From the NCBI RefSeq assembly GCF_001692325.1, contig NZ_LXKN01000025.1, forward strand, positions 1 through 64,000: a DNA stretch of 64,000 nt, written 5' to 3'. The DNA comes from Rhizobium sp. AC27/96 (GTDB lineage: Bacteria > Pseudomonadota > Alphaproteobacteria > Rhizobiales > Rhizobiaceae). Both the position numbers and the translations under genes were made by a program. This document shows positions 26,008 through 34,483 of this stretch, in pieces; the first letter of the stretch is position 1; each line of letters starts with the position of its first letter. The notes below the pieces were generated by a model. The model worked only from the letters and a program-made list of their open reading frames with translations, was not told the origin of the DNA and searched no databases.

Positions 26008-26568
26008 ATGGAGATCTCTCCCACGGAAGCCCGGCATGCCTTGCATGAAGTCGAACTGGCAACCCTGCGCAGCAACCGCTCGAAACGGTATCGCGGCTCG
26101 GCCCCCTATCTCGTTCTTTGGGGCGCCATCTGGTTTGTCGGTTATTCGAGCATGTTCTTTTGGCCGACATTATCGGCAAATTTGATCTGGCTGGTTTTGG
26201 ATGGCTTGGGTCTGGCGGGCAGCGTGCTGATTGGCGTGAAGACATTTCGCACCCGCGACGACGTGAAGAAGGTCAACGGGCGCGTCTTGGCCGTCTTTGC
26301 GATTATCACGCTGTTCATGCTTGCCACGATCAAGGTCATGCAGCCGATGGATGCCGCTCAATACGCCATATTTCCGGCGCTGGTTCTCAGCCTCGCCTAT
26401 GGATTGATCGGGGTATTTTTCCTCCGCGGCTTCGTGTGGCTTGCCGTGGCCGTATCGCTTGGCAGCCTCGTGCCATACGTCTTTCTGCAGCCGTGGTTGT
26501 CGCTCTGCATCGCCGTGTTCGGCGGCGGCAGCCTGCTGATCGGCGGTTTTTGGATGAGGAAGCTGTAA
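26008..26568 (+). CDS. Integral membrane protein cotranscribed with a regulator
   Basis: A 186-residue protein with a cytoplasmic helix (about 1-30) and five or so hydrophobic helices from residue 33 onwards. Start at the ATG at 26008 (GGAG about 11 bases upstream). No domain is recognised; I see no catalytic motif. Its TAA overlaps the ATG of the following HTH gene (TAATG), so the two are translationally coupled. Membrane-protein plus small winged-helix pairs of this kind often form self-regulated envelope or differentiation modules, but function here is unknown. Confidence 0.8.
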   Translation: MEISPTEARHALHEVELATLRSNRSKRYRGSAPYLVLWGAIWFVGYSSMFFWPTLSANLIWLVLDGLGLAGSVLIGVKTFRTRDDVKKVNGRVLAVFAIITLFMLATIKVMQPMDAAQYAIFPALVLSLAYGLIGVFFLRGFVWLAVAVSLGSLVPYVFLQPWLSLCIAVFGGGSLLIGGFWMRKL

Positions 26569-26870
26569 TGGCGGTTCTCAACGAGGTGATCCACCAGTCC
26601 CTGCGCCTGAAGATCATGGCCGCTCTTTACGCTCAGGCTGCGAGCGAGGCGCTGGAATTCACCACCCTCAAGAAGATTACCGGCGCGACGGATGGCAATC
26701 TGGGCAGCCATCTGTCGACGCTCGAGCAAGCGGGATACATCTCTACAACCAAGGCCTTCGTCGACAGGAAGCCGCAGACCCGCATATCTCTGACGCGGGA
26801 GGGGCGTCGCGCCTTCCGGGAACACGTAGCCTATCTCAGGGAAATCGTCGAACTGGCTGAGGGCAAATAG
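26568..26870 (+). CDS. Winged-helix transcriptional regulator (HTH_34-like)
   Basis: A 100-residue protein with a single winged helix: VIHQSLRLKIMAALY opening helix, TTLKKITGATDGNLGSHLSTLEQAGYI recognition helix-turn-helix, TRISLTREGRRAF wing and a short C-terminal helix. It belongs to the MarR/ArsR-like winged helix group annotated as HTH_34. Coupled to the upstream membrane gene. It probably binds the two palindromes at 25902-25949 and represses its own operon; this is inferred from position. Confidence 0.85.
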   Translation: MAVLNEVIHQSLRLKIMAALYAQAASEALEFTTLKKITGATDGNLGSHLSTLEQAGYISTTKAFVDRKPQTRISLTREGRRAFREHVAYLREIVELAEGK

Positions 26871-26934
26871 GCCAATTTTCCCGACATCATCCGATGGCGG
26901 GAGGCCGGATGAACTTCCTGCATCCGGGAGGCAG

Positions 26935-28377
26935 TTACTTCAAGACGCCAAGCATGGAACTGTCGGGATAGCAGGTTGGCTTCATGCCGCTCTTTTCCTG
27001 CCATTGGCCGATCGAGCGTCTGGTTTTGTAGCCCGGCAGGCCATCCGTGCCGCCGACGTCGTAGCCCTTGCGTTCCAATGTCTTCTGCATTCCGGCGACA
27101 TCGGAGCGCAGCATCTTGCCGACATCGCCCCATTTTTCCTGAAAGGCGCCGCCGCCATAGGCAATGCGATCGGCGAGATTGCCGATGTAGAGGCCGTAGA
27201 GGTCGGAATTATTGTATTCCTTGATGACGTAGAAATTCGGCGTCACGATGAATTCCGGCCCGTCACGACCGGCCGGCACCAGCATCATGCCGCTGGCGCG
27301 CAACTCGTCCGAGGGAAATGCCTTGCCGGAAATCCGTGCGATCCCAAGCGCAGTCCATTGCGAGATCGGCTTGGCAAGGTCCGGTCCTTCCTGCGCGCAG
27401 GACACATTCTGCGGAATGGTGACCTCGTATCCCCAGCCGCGGCCGCGTTGCCAGCCCTTCTGAACCATATAGTTGGCTATGGATGCCAACGTGTCCGGCA
27501 CCGAAGTCCAGATGTTGCGGTGGCCGTCGCCATCGAAATCGACGGCGTATTTCAGGTAGTTGGTCGGCATGAATTGCGGCTGGCCAAGCGCGCCGGCCCA
27601 GGATCCCTTGAACTGATCCGGCGTGACGTCACCGTGATCGAGGATGCGCAGCGCGGCGATGAGCTCGGTGCGGAACATGTCCTTGCGGGTCGACATGAAG
27701 GCCTTGGTCGCCAACACCTGGATCGCCGAATTCGGCAGTTTGGCGGCGCCAAAGCCGGTCTCGCGACCCCAGATGGCGAGCAGGATCGGTCCCGGCACGC
27801 CATAGGTCTTCTCGATCTGCCGCAGCACTGGCCCATATTGCGAGGCGAGGCTCCGGCCGGTGGCCGCCAGCTTCTGTAGCCGCGCCTCGTTGAAATAGGG
27901 TGCGGGCGAGGAAAATTCGGCCTGCGTCTGTTTCTGCTCCTTCGGCTTTGGAAAGCCCGGCGGCACCAGATCCGGCAAATCCCAGTTCAGCGTCACGCCG
28001 GCGAAAGCGGCCTGGAATATCCTGTCGGAAATCCCGTCCTTCCGTGCTTCCGGCCGCAGGTCCTTCTGAATCCAGGCCTGAAACTGCGCTTCGACATCGG
28101 CCTTCGAGGCGGCGAGCGCGGGCAGGGGGAGGAGGGTGAGGAGGAGGATGAGCAGCCGTAGAATGTGTCGGAAGATACCCCCCTCTGTCCCTTTCGGGAC
28201 ATCTCCCCCACAAGGGGGGAGATCGTTGGCGGCGCGTTTCGTGCCATGCCGACGGTCCGAGGTTTCTGCAGATGCGGCAGCTGATTGTTTGATGAAGACG
28301 GTGCCACAAGCGACCGATCTCCCCCCGTGTGGGGGAGATGTCACGAAGTGACAGAGGGGGGTGAGCACTCTCCTCAT
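26935..28377 (-). CDS. Lytic murein transglycosylase (MltB family) with peptidoglycan-binding domain
   Basis: Cleaves the glycan backbone to 1,6-anhydro ends in the periplasm. After a signal peptide (HILRLLILLLTLLPLPALAA) come the SLT_2/MltB domain with catalytic Glu in AIWGRETGFGAAKLP, the GSWAGALGQPQFMPTNYLKY and DFDGDGHRNIW segments, and a C-terminal PG_binding_1 domain (MQKTLERKGYDVGGTDGLPG). The only in-frame ATG before the signal peptide is at 28377. The 70 or so residues between it and the signal peptide are translated from an inverted pair of intergenic repeats and a linker. The true start may be a non-ATG codon near 28165, or the gene may have lost its start to the repeats. Confidence 0.85.
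   Translation of the reverse strand: MRRVLTPLCHFVTSPPHGGRSVACGTVFIKQSAAASAETSDRRHGTKRAANDLPPCGGDVPKGTEGGIFRHILRLLILLLTLLPLPALAASKADVEAQFQAWIQKDLRPEARKDGISDRIFQAAFAGVTLNWDLPDLVPPGFPKPKEQKQTQAEFSSPAPYFNEARLQKLAATGRSLASQYGPVLRQIEKTYGVPGPILLAIWGRETGFGAAKLPNSAIQVLATKAFMSTRKDMFRTELIAALRILDHGDVTPDQFKGSWAGALGQPQFMPTNYLKYAVDFDGDGHRNIWTSVPDTLASIANYMVQKGWQRGRGWGYEVTIPQNVSCAQEGPDLAKPISQWTALGIARISGKAFPSDELRASGMMLVPAGRDGPEFIVTPNFYVIKEYNNSDLYGLYIGNLADRIAYGGGAFQEKWGDVGKMLRSDVAGMQKTLERKGYDVGGTDGLPGYKTRRSIGQWQEKSGMKPTCYPDSSMLGVLK
28177..28225 (+). repeat. Rhizobial intergenic palindromic repeat, copy A
   Basis: Contains TCCCTTTCGGGA and CTCCCCC-ACAA-GGGGGGAG hairpins. Nearly identical, in inverse orientation, to copy B at 28315-28362. 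Resembles rhizobial mosaic intergenic elements (RIME-like); family name from memory. Confidence 0.75.
28315..28362 (-). repeat. Rhizobial intergenic palindromic repeat, copy B
   Basis: Reverse-complement partner of copy A, with hairpins CTCCCCCC...GGGGGAG and GTCAC-GAA-GTGAC. The two copies flank about 90 bases and sit inside the apparent 5' end of the lytic transglycosylase frame. Confidence 0.75.
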
Positions 28378-28399
28378 ACGCAGTCCTTTATTGCAGCAG

Positions 28400-29005
28400 T
28401 CAAATCGCCGTCCGCGCCCTAAGCGCCGCCGTGAGCGTGCCTTCGTCGAGATAATCGAGCTCGCCGCCTACAGGCACGCCATGGGCAAGACGGGTGATCT
28501 TGACCTCGAGGCCGGCAAGCCTGTCGGTTATATAGTGTGCTGTGGTTTGCCCTTCCACCGTGGCGTTAACAGCGATGATGATCTCGCGGATGCCACCTTC
28601 GCTGACGCGCTCGATCAGGCCGCGAATGTTGAGATCGTCGGGCCCGACGCCGTCGAGCGGCGACAGCACGCCGCCGAGCACGTGATAGGCGGCGTTCATC
28701 GCGCCGGCTCGCTCCAGCGCCCAGAGGTCGGAAACGTCTTCGACCACGATGATGATGGACTGGTCGCGGCGATCGTCGGTGCAGACGGTGCAGGGATCGA
28801 CGGTATCGACATTGCCGCAGCGCGAGCAGATCTTCACCTTGTCATAGGCATCGCCCATGGCGTGAGAAAGCGGGCCGAGCAGCTGATCCTTCTTCTTGAT
28901 CAGGTGCAGCGCCGCGCGCCGCGCCGAGCGTGGTCCGAGCCCAGGCACCTTCGCCAGAAGCTGGATGAGTTTTTCGATTTCGGGGCCGGTGACTCGCTTT
29001 GCCAT
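28400..29005 (-). CDS. recR: Recombination mediator RecR
   Basis: RecFOR-pathway DNA repair protein that forms ring-like oligomers. 201 residues: helix-hairpin-helix (KVPGLGPRSARRAALHLI), Cys4 zinc finger (CSRCGNVDTVDPCTVC), Toprim domain (IIVVEDVSDLWALERAGA) and C-terminal Walker B-like region. It is 22 bases from the lytic transglycosylase. In many genomes recR follows dnaX-ybaB; here it is about 2.5 kb away from ybaB. Confidence 0.96.
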   Translation of the reverse strand: MAKRVTGPEIEKLIQLLAKVPGLGPRSARRAALHLIKKKDQLLGPLSHAMGDAYDKVKICSRCGNVDTVDPCTVCTDDRRDQSIIIVVEDVSDLWALERAGAMNAAYHVLGGVLSPLDGVGPDDLNIRGLIERVSEGGIREIIIAVNATVEGQTTAHYITDRLAGLEVKITRLAHGVPVGGELDYLDEGTLTAALRARTAI

Positions 29006-29062
29006 GGGAGGCTTTTAGCCCATATGCTCACGAAACGGAATCATCGAAGGGACGGTTGGCCG

Positions 29063-29686
29063 ATGAAAATTCTGGCCGTTTGCGTCGGCGGCGCCGAAAC
29101 GCTGCCCGGCAGGAAAAGCAGGACCGGCATCAACAAGCATGCCGTGAGCGGCGCCGTCATGATCGACGGGGAAGGTCTGATCGGCGACGCGATCTGCGAT
29201 CGCCGGCATCATGGTGGCCGCGATCAGGCCGTCTATGTCGAGGGATCATTGACTTTGGACTGGTGGGCGAAAGAACTCGGCCGGGCTGTGGAATACGGTT
29301 CCTTCGGCGAAAATCTCGTCATCGAAGGGCTGGACAATTGCGCGGTGGCAGTCGGTGACAGATTCATAGCTGACGATCTAGTTCTGGAGGTCACCTCGGC
29401 TCGCATCCCCTGCGCCACCTTCGCAGCGAAGATGGGCGATCCGAAATTCGTGAAGCGCTATATGCAGGCAGGGCGGCCCGGCATCTACTGCCGTGTCCTT
29501 CAGAGCAGCACGGTGGGTGCCGGCGCGGAGGTGACATATCTTCCCTATGAGGGCAGCCGTGTCACCATGCCGGATTTGATGGCAATGCTCGGCGGGCGGT
29601 TGTCACCGGAAGATCGGGCGCGTTATCTCACAACACCCATTCACCATAGGCTGCGGGCTTTTCTCGAGACTGATCCTGGCGGTTAG
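29063..29686 (+). CDS. MOSC domain protein (YiiM-like)
   Basis: A 207-residue protein, started at the ATG at 29063. The open frame upstream is antisense to recR. It has the MOSC beta-strand core: GLIGDAICDRRHHGGRDQAVYVE, YGSFGENLVIEGL, VGDRFIADDLVLEVTSARIPCATF with the conserved Cys, and the 3-alpha extension at the C-terminus (LSPEDRARYLTTPIH). Relatives such as YiiM reduce N-hydroxylated compounds using molybdenum cofactor. Its stop overlaps by four bases the stop of the convergent LysE gene. Confidence 0.85.
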   Translation: MKILAVCVGGAETLPGRKSRTGINKHAVSGAVMIDGEGLIGDAICDRRHHGGRDQAVYVEGSLTLDWWAKELGRAVEYGSFGENLVIEGLDNCAVAVGDRFIADDLVLEVTSARIPCATFAAKMGDPKFVKRYMQAGRPGIYCRVLQSSTVGAGAEVTYLPYEGSRVTMPDLMAMLGGRLSPEDRARYLTTPIHHRLRAFLETDPGG

Positions 29687-30294
29687 CGCATGGCAATCGC
29701 CACGGCAGCGCCTGCCATGGTGGCGGCGCTGGTGCGGTTGGCGATGCGCACGGCGCGGCGGCTCTTGAGGAATGTTCTCGCCTTCGCCGCAAGCATTGCC
29801 CAGGAAAGGTCGATGACGACAAGCACCACGAACATCGTCGCCACCAGCTCGGCCCAGCCGGAAAGCGTGACGGCGTGAAGATCGATGATCGAGGGCAGCA
29901 GTGCCACATAGAACACCATGATCTTCGGATTACCCATGGTCACCGTGAAGCCGGCAAGGAAAAGCCGTGCGGCTGATTGTTCGTCCGGCAGCTGTTCTTC
30001 CGCCGTATCCGAGGCGGCGGACCACATCTTCCAAGCGAGGTAGAGCAGATAGGCGACGCCGAGCCATTTGATGATCACGAAAGCCCAGTGAAAGGTCTCG
30101 GCGACGGTCGCAAGGCCGGCAACAGCACACGTCAGCCAGATCGCCTCGCCAAGCCACATGCCGGAGAGAAAGGGCAGCACGTTACGTGCACCCTTGGTGA
30201 GGACGCGTGCCACAAGCGCTGCGATGTTGGGACCCGGCGATCCCGCCGCGATGAACAACGCACCGGCAAAAATAAGCAGCATCGACAGGCTCAT
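29683..30294 (-). CDS. LysE/RhtB family amino-acid exporter
   Basis: A 203-residue inner membrane protein, started at the ATG at 30294 (GGAGAG ribosome site). It has six hydrophobic helices and the family signatures GSPGPNIAALVARVLTKGAR and LAGFTVTMGNPKIMVFYVALLP. Members export lysine, homoserine, threonine or similar solutes; the substrate cannot be assigned. It neighbours a divergently arranged Lrp/AsnC regulator about 740 bases away, with an esterase between. Confidence 0.85.
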   Translation of the reverse strand: MSLSMLLIFAGALFIAAGSPGPNIAALVARVLTKGARNVLPFLSGMWLGEAIWLTCAVAGLATVAETFHWAFVIIKWLGVAYLLYLAWKMWSAASDTAEEQLPDEQSAARLFLAGFTVTMGNPKIMVFYVALLPSIIDLHAVTLSGWAELVATMFVVLVVIDLSWAMLAAKARTFLKSRRAVRIANRTSAATMAGAAVAIAMR

Positions 30295-30386
30295 CGCATT
30301 CTCTCCGATCGGGCAGGCCAGAGGATTTCTGGAAGACGCCAGAAATAGCACTCCGGCCGCCGTTTTCCAAATTGCCGATTTCGCAC

Positions 30387-30923
30387 TCAGCCGAGTTGCG
30401 CGCGAAATCGCTCGAAGAGTGCCTTGCCATCGGGCCAGTCGCTCAGCCCGGATGCCGAGTTGATGTGGCCGAGCGGTCCGGCATCGACAAACGCACTGCC
30501 CCAGACTTCGGCGCTATCGCGGGCATAATCGTAAGGGCCGTAGGGATCGTCGGTGCTGGCGACGAGCATGGAGGAAAACGGCAGTCGTTGCCGTGGCGGA
30601 TTGGCGAAACTGCCGGCCTCGGCGAGATAGACCTCACCTGTCGGTTCCGGTGGGGCGACAAGAAAGACACCGAGGATTGGTCTCTTTTGCAGAGGTGCCC
30701 AATGGGAGATCAACTGGCAGGCAAGACTGTGGGCGATCAGGATCGGCGGCATTTGCGAGCGGGCGATTTCGCGGTCCAGCGCTTCGATCCAGTCGGTGAG
30801 GATCGGCTTGTCCCAGCTCGATGGCTGGAATCGGCGCATGCGCGGATCCTGCCGCTCCCATAAGGTCTGCCAATGATCTCCGTCGGAGCCGCCAAGCCCC
30901 GGCAGCATGATGATGTCGCTCAT
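30387..30923 (-). CDS. RBBP9/YdeN-like serine hydrolase
   Basis: A 178-residue small alpha/beta hydrolase of the DUF1057/RBBP9 family: MLPGLGGSDGDHWQTLWE, nucleophile Ser66 in LIAHSLAC, acid in ASTDDPYG and His in GPLGHINSASG. Length is typical. The substrate of the bacterial members is unknown. Divergent from the Lrp/AsnC gene. Confidence 0.88.
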   Translation of the reverse strand: MSDIIMLPGLGGSDGDHWQTLWERQDPRMRRFQPSSWDKPILTDWIEALDREIARSQMPPILIAHSLACQLISHWAPLQKRPILGVFLVAPPEPTGEVYLAEAGSFANPPRQRLPFSSMLVASTDDPYGPYDYARDSAEVWGSAFVDAGPLGHINSASGLSDWPDGKALFERFRAQLG

Positions 30924-31032
30924 CTCTGTCCTCTCTTGCTATCTGACGAGAGAAACTGACACCTTGCTCAGGCAATTGACATTGCAATCCATCGGATAAA
31001 ATCTTCACCGCCCGATGAATTGAAGGTGAAAT

Positions 31033-31509
31033 ATGGAAAGCATCGAAAAGGGACTGGATCCGACTGATATGTCGATCATCGAGATCCTGCAGCAGGATGG
31101 AAGAATTTCCGTATCGGAACTCGGCCGCCGCGTCGGCCTTTCGCAGCCGGCGGCGTCGGAGCGGTTGAAGCGGCTGGAAGAAAGAGGTGTTGTCGCAGGC
31201 TATCGCGCCGTCATCGACCCCGCCGCCGTCGGCCTCGGCATGATGGCGGTCATCCGGCTGCGTACCTCGCATGAGCATATTCGCCCCTGTCTGAAGCAGT
31301 TTTCGGAAATGCCCGAGATAATCGAAGTTCTCAGATTGACGGGGGAGGATTGTTTCCTGCTCAAGGTCCTGGTGCCGACAGCGGCAAACCTTGAAACCAT
31401 CGTCGATTCCATCGCCCGCCATGGTGCGGTCACGACGTCGCTCGTACTGCGAAACGAGCCGGCAAAGGCGATCGGCCGCGAATTGATCCGCAAGGCGACC
31501 GCCCGGTAG
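31033..31509 (+). CDS. Lrp/AsnC family transcriptional regulator
   Basis: A 158-residue DNA-binding protein: N-terminal HTH (LDPTDMSIIEILQQDGRISV, RRVGLSQPAASERLKRLEERGVV) and the C-terminal RAM/AsnC ligand-binding domain (GLGMMAVIRLR, EVLRLTGEDCFLLKVLVP). Such proteins usually respond to amino acids. The LysE exporter and serine hydrolase to the left are plausible targets. Confidence 0.92.
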   Translation: MESIEKGLDPTDMSIIEILQQDGRISVSELGRRVGLSQPAASERLKRLEERGVVAGYRAVIDPAAVGLGMMAVIRLRTSHEHIRPCLKQFSEMPEIIEVLRLTGEDCFLLKVLVPTAANLETIVDSIARHGAVTTSLVLRNEPAKAIGRELIRKATAR

Positions 31510-31531
31510 CTAAAGTCTTTGGGCGCCGATC

Positions 31532-31855
31532 TCAGAAAGGCAGCTTGAAACCGGGCGGGATCGGCAGGCCGGCCGTCAGTTCACGGGTCTTTTCGGCGGT
31601 GATCGCCTCGGCCTTGTCCTGGGCATCCTTGTTGGCGGCAACGATCAGGTCTTCGAGGATCTCGACATCCTCTTCCTTGAAGAGCGACGGATCGATCTTG
31701 ATGCCCAGCATCACGCCCTTGCCGTTGACGGTGGCGGTGACGAGGCCGCCGCCGGCCTTGCCTTCGACGCGAATGTCGGCAATCTCCGACTGCATCTTCT
31801 CCATCTTGGCCTGCATTTCCTTAACTTTGCCCATCATGCCCATGATGTCGCGCAT
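31532..31855 (-). CDS. YbaB/EbfC nucleoid-associated protein
   Basis: A 107-residue DNA-binding protein. I take the second ATG (31855): AAGGA lies about 9 bases before it but too close to the ATG at 31861. Family features: MGKVKEMQAKMEKMQSEIADI helix, GGGLVTATVNGKG sheet and LPIPPGFKLPF end. It follows dnaX in the usual dnaX-ybaB order; recR, which often comes next, is elsewhere. Confidence 0.93.
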   Translation of the reverse strand: MRDIMGMMGKVKEMQAKMEKMQSEIADIRVEGKAGGGLVTATVNGKGVMLGIKIDPSLFKEEDVEILEDLIVAANKDAQDKAEAITAEKTRELTAGLPIPPGFKLPF

Positions 31856-31960
31856 CGTCATTTGTCCTTCTTCTGCATGTTGCTATTCCCGACGGCTACA
31901 ATCTGCCGCCAGCCGCTGCGGTTGTCGAGCCGAGCGGTCCTGCTGTTGTCTATTTTAACC

Positions 31961-33835
31961 TTAAAATTCTATGTCGTCGCCCGGCAGGATGTCGCCGTCG
32001 ACGGATTCGGCGATGGCCGGAGCAGCGGTCTGCTCTTCTTCCTCGACTTCCGGAGCCCGCACGCGCACGTCGATGATCTTGGCGCCGGGAAATTGCGACA
32101 GGATCGCCGCGACATCGGGGTCCTGGCGCGCGTCGGCAACCCGTTGCTTCTGCGCATTCGCTTCGGCTTCCACCAGCGTCGGCTCGCCCTCGTCGCGGCT
32201 GAGGCTGACGATCCAGTGTATACCGGTCCATTCCTTCAGCTTGACGGCGAGCTCGTTCAGCAAAGTGCCCGGCGCGCCGGGCGCAAGGCTGACATCGAGC
32301 CGGCCCGGCTCAAGCCTGACAGGGCGCACGAAGCTGCGCACCAGCGCCTTGACCTTCGGATCGCGCTTCTGGCCTGCAAGCTCGGCGATATCGGTCATCG
32401 AGTTGATCGGCACCAGCGGCTTCGGCGCTTCGGCAGGCTTCTGCTCGATGCGGCCCACAGGTTGCGAATCCAGCTGTGTATTCGGCACAGAGCGCAACAT
32501 CGCGACCGGCGCTGATGGCGTGGGTCGTGGAGCCGATGTTTCGATGGCTCGCGCCACGGCGCTGCCTTGATAGGAAACCGCCGATCCCCCGCCATTGCCC
32601 GCAGGCGCTCCCAAGGGTGGACGTGCGCCGCCATTGCTATCGGAAAATTCCGCAAGCCTGCGTGCGGCATCTTCCGGCGCAGGCAGATGGGCTGCATGTG
32701 CCAGCCGGATCAGCACCATCTCAGCAGCGCCAGCGGTTCTCGAGGCGTTTTCGGTCTCGGCGATGCCCTTCAGAAGCATCTGCCAGATACGCGACAGCGC
32801 CGTCACCGCCACACCCTGCGCAAACTCGGAGGCCTTTATGCGCTCGACTTCGCTCAGCGACGGATCGTCAGCGGCATCGGGCACATATTTCAGGCGAGTG
32901 ACGAGATGGGTGAAATCGGCAAGGTCGGTCAGCACGACGACGGGGTTGGCGCCGGCTTCGTACTGGCTGTTGAATTCTGCCAAGGCGGCCGAAACGTCGC
33001 CTTTGACGATATGGCCGAAGAGATCGACGATGCGGGCACGGTCGGCAAGGCCCAGCATCGCGCGCACGGCATCGGCGGCAACGAAACCGCTGCCATGGGC
33101 AATTGCCTGGTCGAGCAGCGACAGGCCGTCACGGGCCGAGCCTTCGGCGGCGCGGGCGATCATGGCGAGCGCTTCCGGCTCAGCCTCGATGCCTTCCTTG
33201 CCGGCAATGGTAGTGAACAACCCGACGAGATCGGAAGCGCTGATGCGGCGCAGGTCGAAGCGCTGGCAGCGCGACAGCACCGTGATCGGAACTTTGCGGA
33301 TTTCGGTCGTGGCGAAGATGAACTTCACATGTTCGGGCGGCTCTTCGAGCGTCTTCAACAGCCCGTTGAAGGCCGCCGTCGACAGCATGTGCACTTCGTC
33401 GATGATGTAGACTTTATAGCGCGCCGAGACCGGCCGGTAGCGCACCTGCTCGATGATCTCTCTGATATCGTCGATACCGGTATGGGAGGCGGCGTCCATC
33501 TCGATGACGTCGACATGCCGGCCTTCCATGATCGCCTGGCAATGCTCGCCGGGATCGCGCAGGTCGATCGTCGGACGATCGATGTCCGATGTCTTGTAGT
33601 TGAGGGCGCGGGCAAGGATACGGGCCGTCGTCGTCTTGCCGACGCCGCGCACGCCGGTCAGCATATAGGCCTGCGCAATGCGACCGGTCTCGAACGCGTT
33701 TGTCAGCGTTCGAACCATCGGCTCCTGGCCGACCATGAGGTCCGTGAAGTCCTTGGGCCTGTACTTGCGAGCCAGCACCCGGTAACCGGTGCCGGTCGAG
33801 GCGGCATCTTTTGCTTGTCGCTCGCTGTCGCTCAT
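31961..33835 (-). CDS. dnaX: DNA polymerase III subunit tau/gamma
   Basis: Clamp-loader ATPase of the replisome. I start at the ATG at 33835 (624 residues); the longer frame runs through the SRP RNA gene. AAA+ module with Walker A GVRGVGKTTT (61-70), the IIDEVHMLS box and the SRC motif (VLSRCQRFDLRR), domain III, then a long Pro/Ala-rich linker and C-terminal tau domain. The Cys4 zinc module of E. coli DnaX is reduced to one Cys (GEHCQAIMEGR). I see no slippery heptamer by eye, but did not search exhaustively. Confidence 0.96.
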   Translation of the reverse strand: MSDSERQAKDAASTGTGYRVLARKYRPKDFTDLMVGQEPMVRTLTNAFETGRIAQAYMLTGVRGVGKTTTARILARALNYKTSDIDRPTIDLRDPGEHCQAIMEGRHVDVIEMDAASHTGIDDIREIIEQVRYRPVSARYKVYIIDEVHMLSTAAFNGLLKTLEEPPEHVKFIFATTEIRKVPITVLSRCQRFDLRRISASDLVGLFTTIAGKEGIEAEPEALAMIARAAEGSARDGLSLLDQAIAHGSGFVAADAVRAMLGLADRARIVDLFGHIVKGDVSAALAEFNSQYEAGANPVVVLTDLADFTHLVTRLKYVPDAADDPSLSEVERIKASEFAQGVAVTALSRIWQMLLKGIAETENASRTAGAAEMVLIRLAHAAHLPAPEDAARRLAEFSDSNGGARPPLGAPAGNGGGSAVSYQGSAVARAIETSAPRPTPSAPVAMLRSVPNTQLDSQPVGRIEQKPAEAPKPLVPINSMTDIAELAGQKRDPKVKALVRSFVRPVRLEPGRLDVSLAPGAPGTLLNELAVKLKEWTGIHWIVSLSRDEGEPTLVEAEANAQKQRVADARQDPDVAAILSQFPGAKIIDVRVRAPEVEEEEQTAAPAIAESVDGDILPGDDIEF

Positions 33836-33886
33836 CGCCCTGCTTATTTTGCCCGCAGAAAGCCGGGTCTTGCTTTCAGAAAGGGT

Positions 33887-33982
33887 GGGAGGCTGGCACG
33901 ATGACCCGTGCCGGGCTCGTTGGGGCTGCTTCCTTCCGGACCTGACCCGGTTGGCGAGTGGCTCGTCCACCACCAACCTCCC
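33887..33982 (-). ncRNA. ffs: Signal recognition particle RNA (4.5S type)
   Basis: The minus strand contains the universal SRP core CAGGTCCGGAAGGAAGCAGC (33932-33951 approximately) in its hairpin. Terminal arms GGGAGGTTGG and CCAGCCTCCC pair over 10 bp, defining an RNA of about 96 nt. It binds Ffh in cotranslational targeting. It precedes dnaX on the same strand, a known alphaproteobacterial arrangement. Confidence 0.95.
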
Positions 33983-33989
33983 GGATGCA

Positions 33990-34019
33990 CATATCGGCAA
34001 TATCGTCATCAAAAGCAAG
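33990..34019 (-). promoter_or_regulatory. Probable promoter of ffs
   Basis: On the minus strand CTTGCT and GATATG are 18 bases apart, with the RNA 5' end (GGGAGG) about 8 bases after the -10 element. Confidence 0.5.
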
Positions 34020-34057
34020 CCAAGGTCAAAAAAAACTGCTAAACATTTGATAAAACA

Positions 34058-34483
34058 ATGGAGGATGCCCCCTTGAAGGAGTTTACGCTCGACGACCGTC
34101 TGGCGAATGACAGCGTTTCTGTGGCGATCACCGGCCTTTGCGACGTGCGGCTGATGAAGGACAGCCGCTGGCCGTGGCTTTTGCTGGTTCCCCGCCGGCC
34201 CGACAAATCAGAAATTTTCGAGCTGACGCCGCTCGACCGCATCCTGTTGACCTTCGAGAGCGACAAGGTCGCAAGTGCCCTGAAGACGGTGACGGGGGCG
34301 ACAAAAATCAACGTCGGGGCTCTTGGAAATATCGTCCGTCAGCTTCATGTTCATGTCATTGCGCGGTTCGAAGGGGATGCGAACTGGCCCGGCCCGATCT
34401 GGGGCTACGGCAAGGCGGAGCCCTATTCGGACGAAGACATGAACAGCCTCATAGCCAAGTTGCGGGAAACGCTTTCACAATGA
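34058..34483 (+). CDS. HIT family protein
   Basis: A 141-residue histidine-triad superfamily protein. The C-terminal motif reads QLHVHVIARF, that is QxHxHxx, with Gln in place of the first His of a canonical triad. Upstream are SRWPWLLLVPRRP and the helix LDRILLTFESDKV, typical of this HIT subgroup. Probably nucleotide phosphate hydrolase or transferase. Its stop overlaps the nudC start (ATGA), so the two nucleotide-processing genes are coupled. Confidence 0.88.
   Translation: MEDAPLKEFTLDDRLANDSVSVAITGLCDVRLMKDSRWPWLLLVPRRPDKSEIFELTPLDRILLTFESDKVASALKTVTGATKINVGALGNIVRQLHVHVIARFEGDANWPGPIWGYGKAEPYSDEDMNSLIAKLRETLSQ

Noticed and set aside
28361..29062. N-terminal extension of the MOSC protein
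   Set aside because: It is antisense to recR and composition is atypical; the MOSC domain starts at the ATG at 29063.
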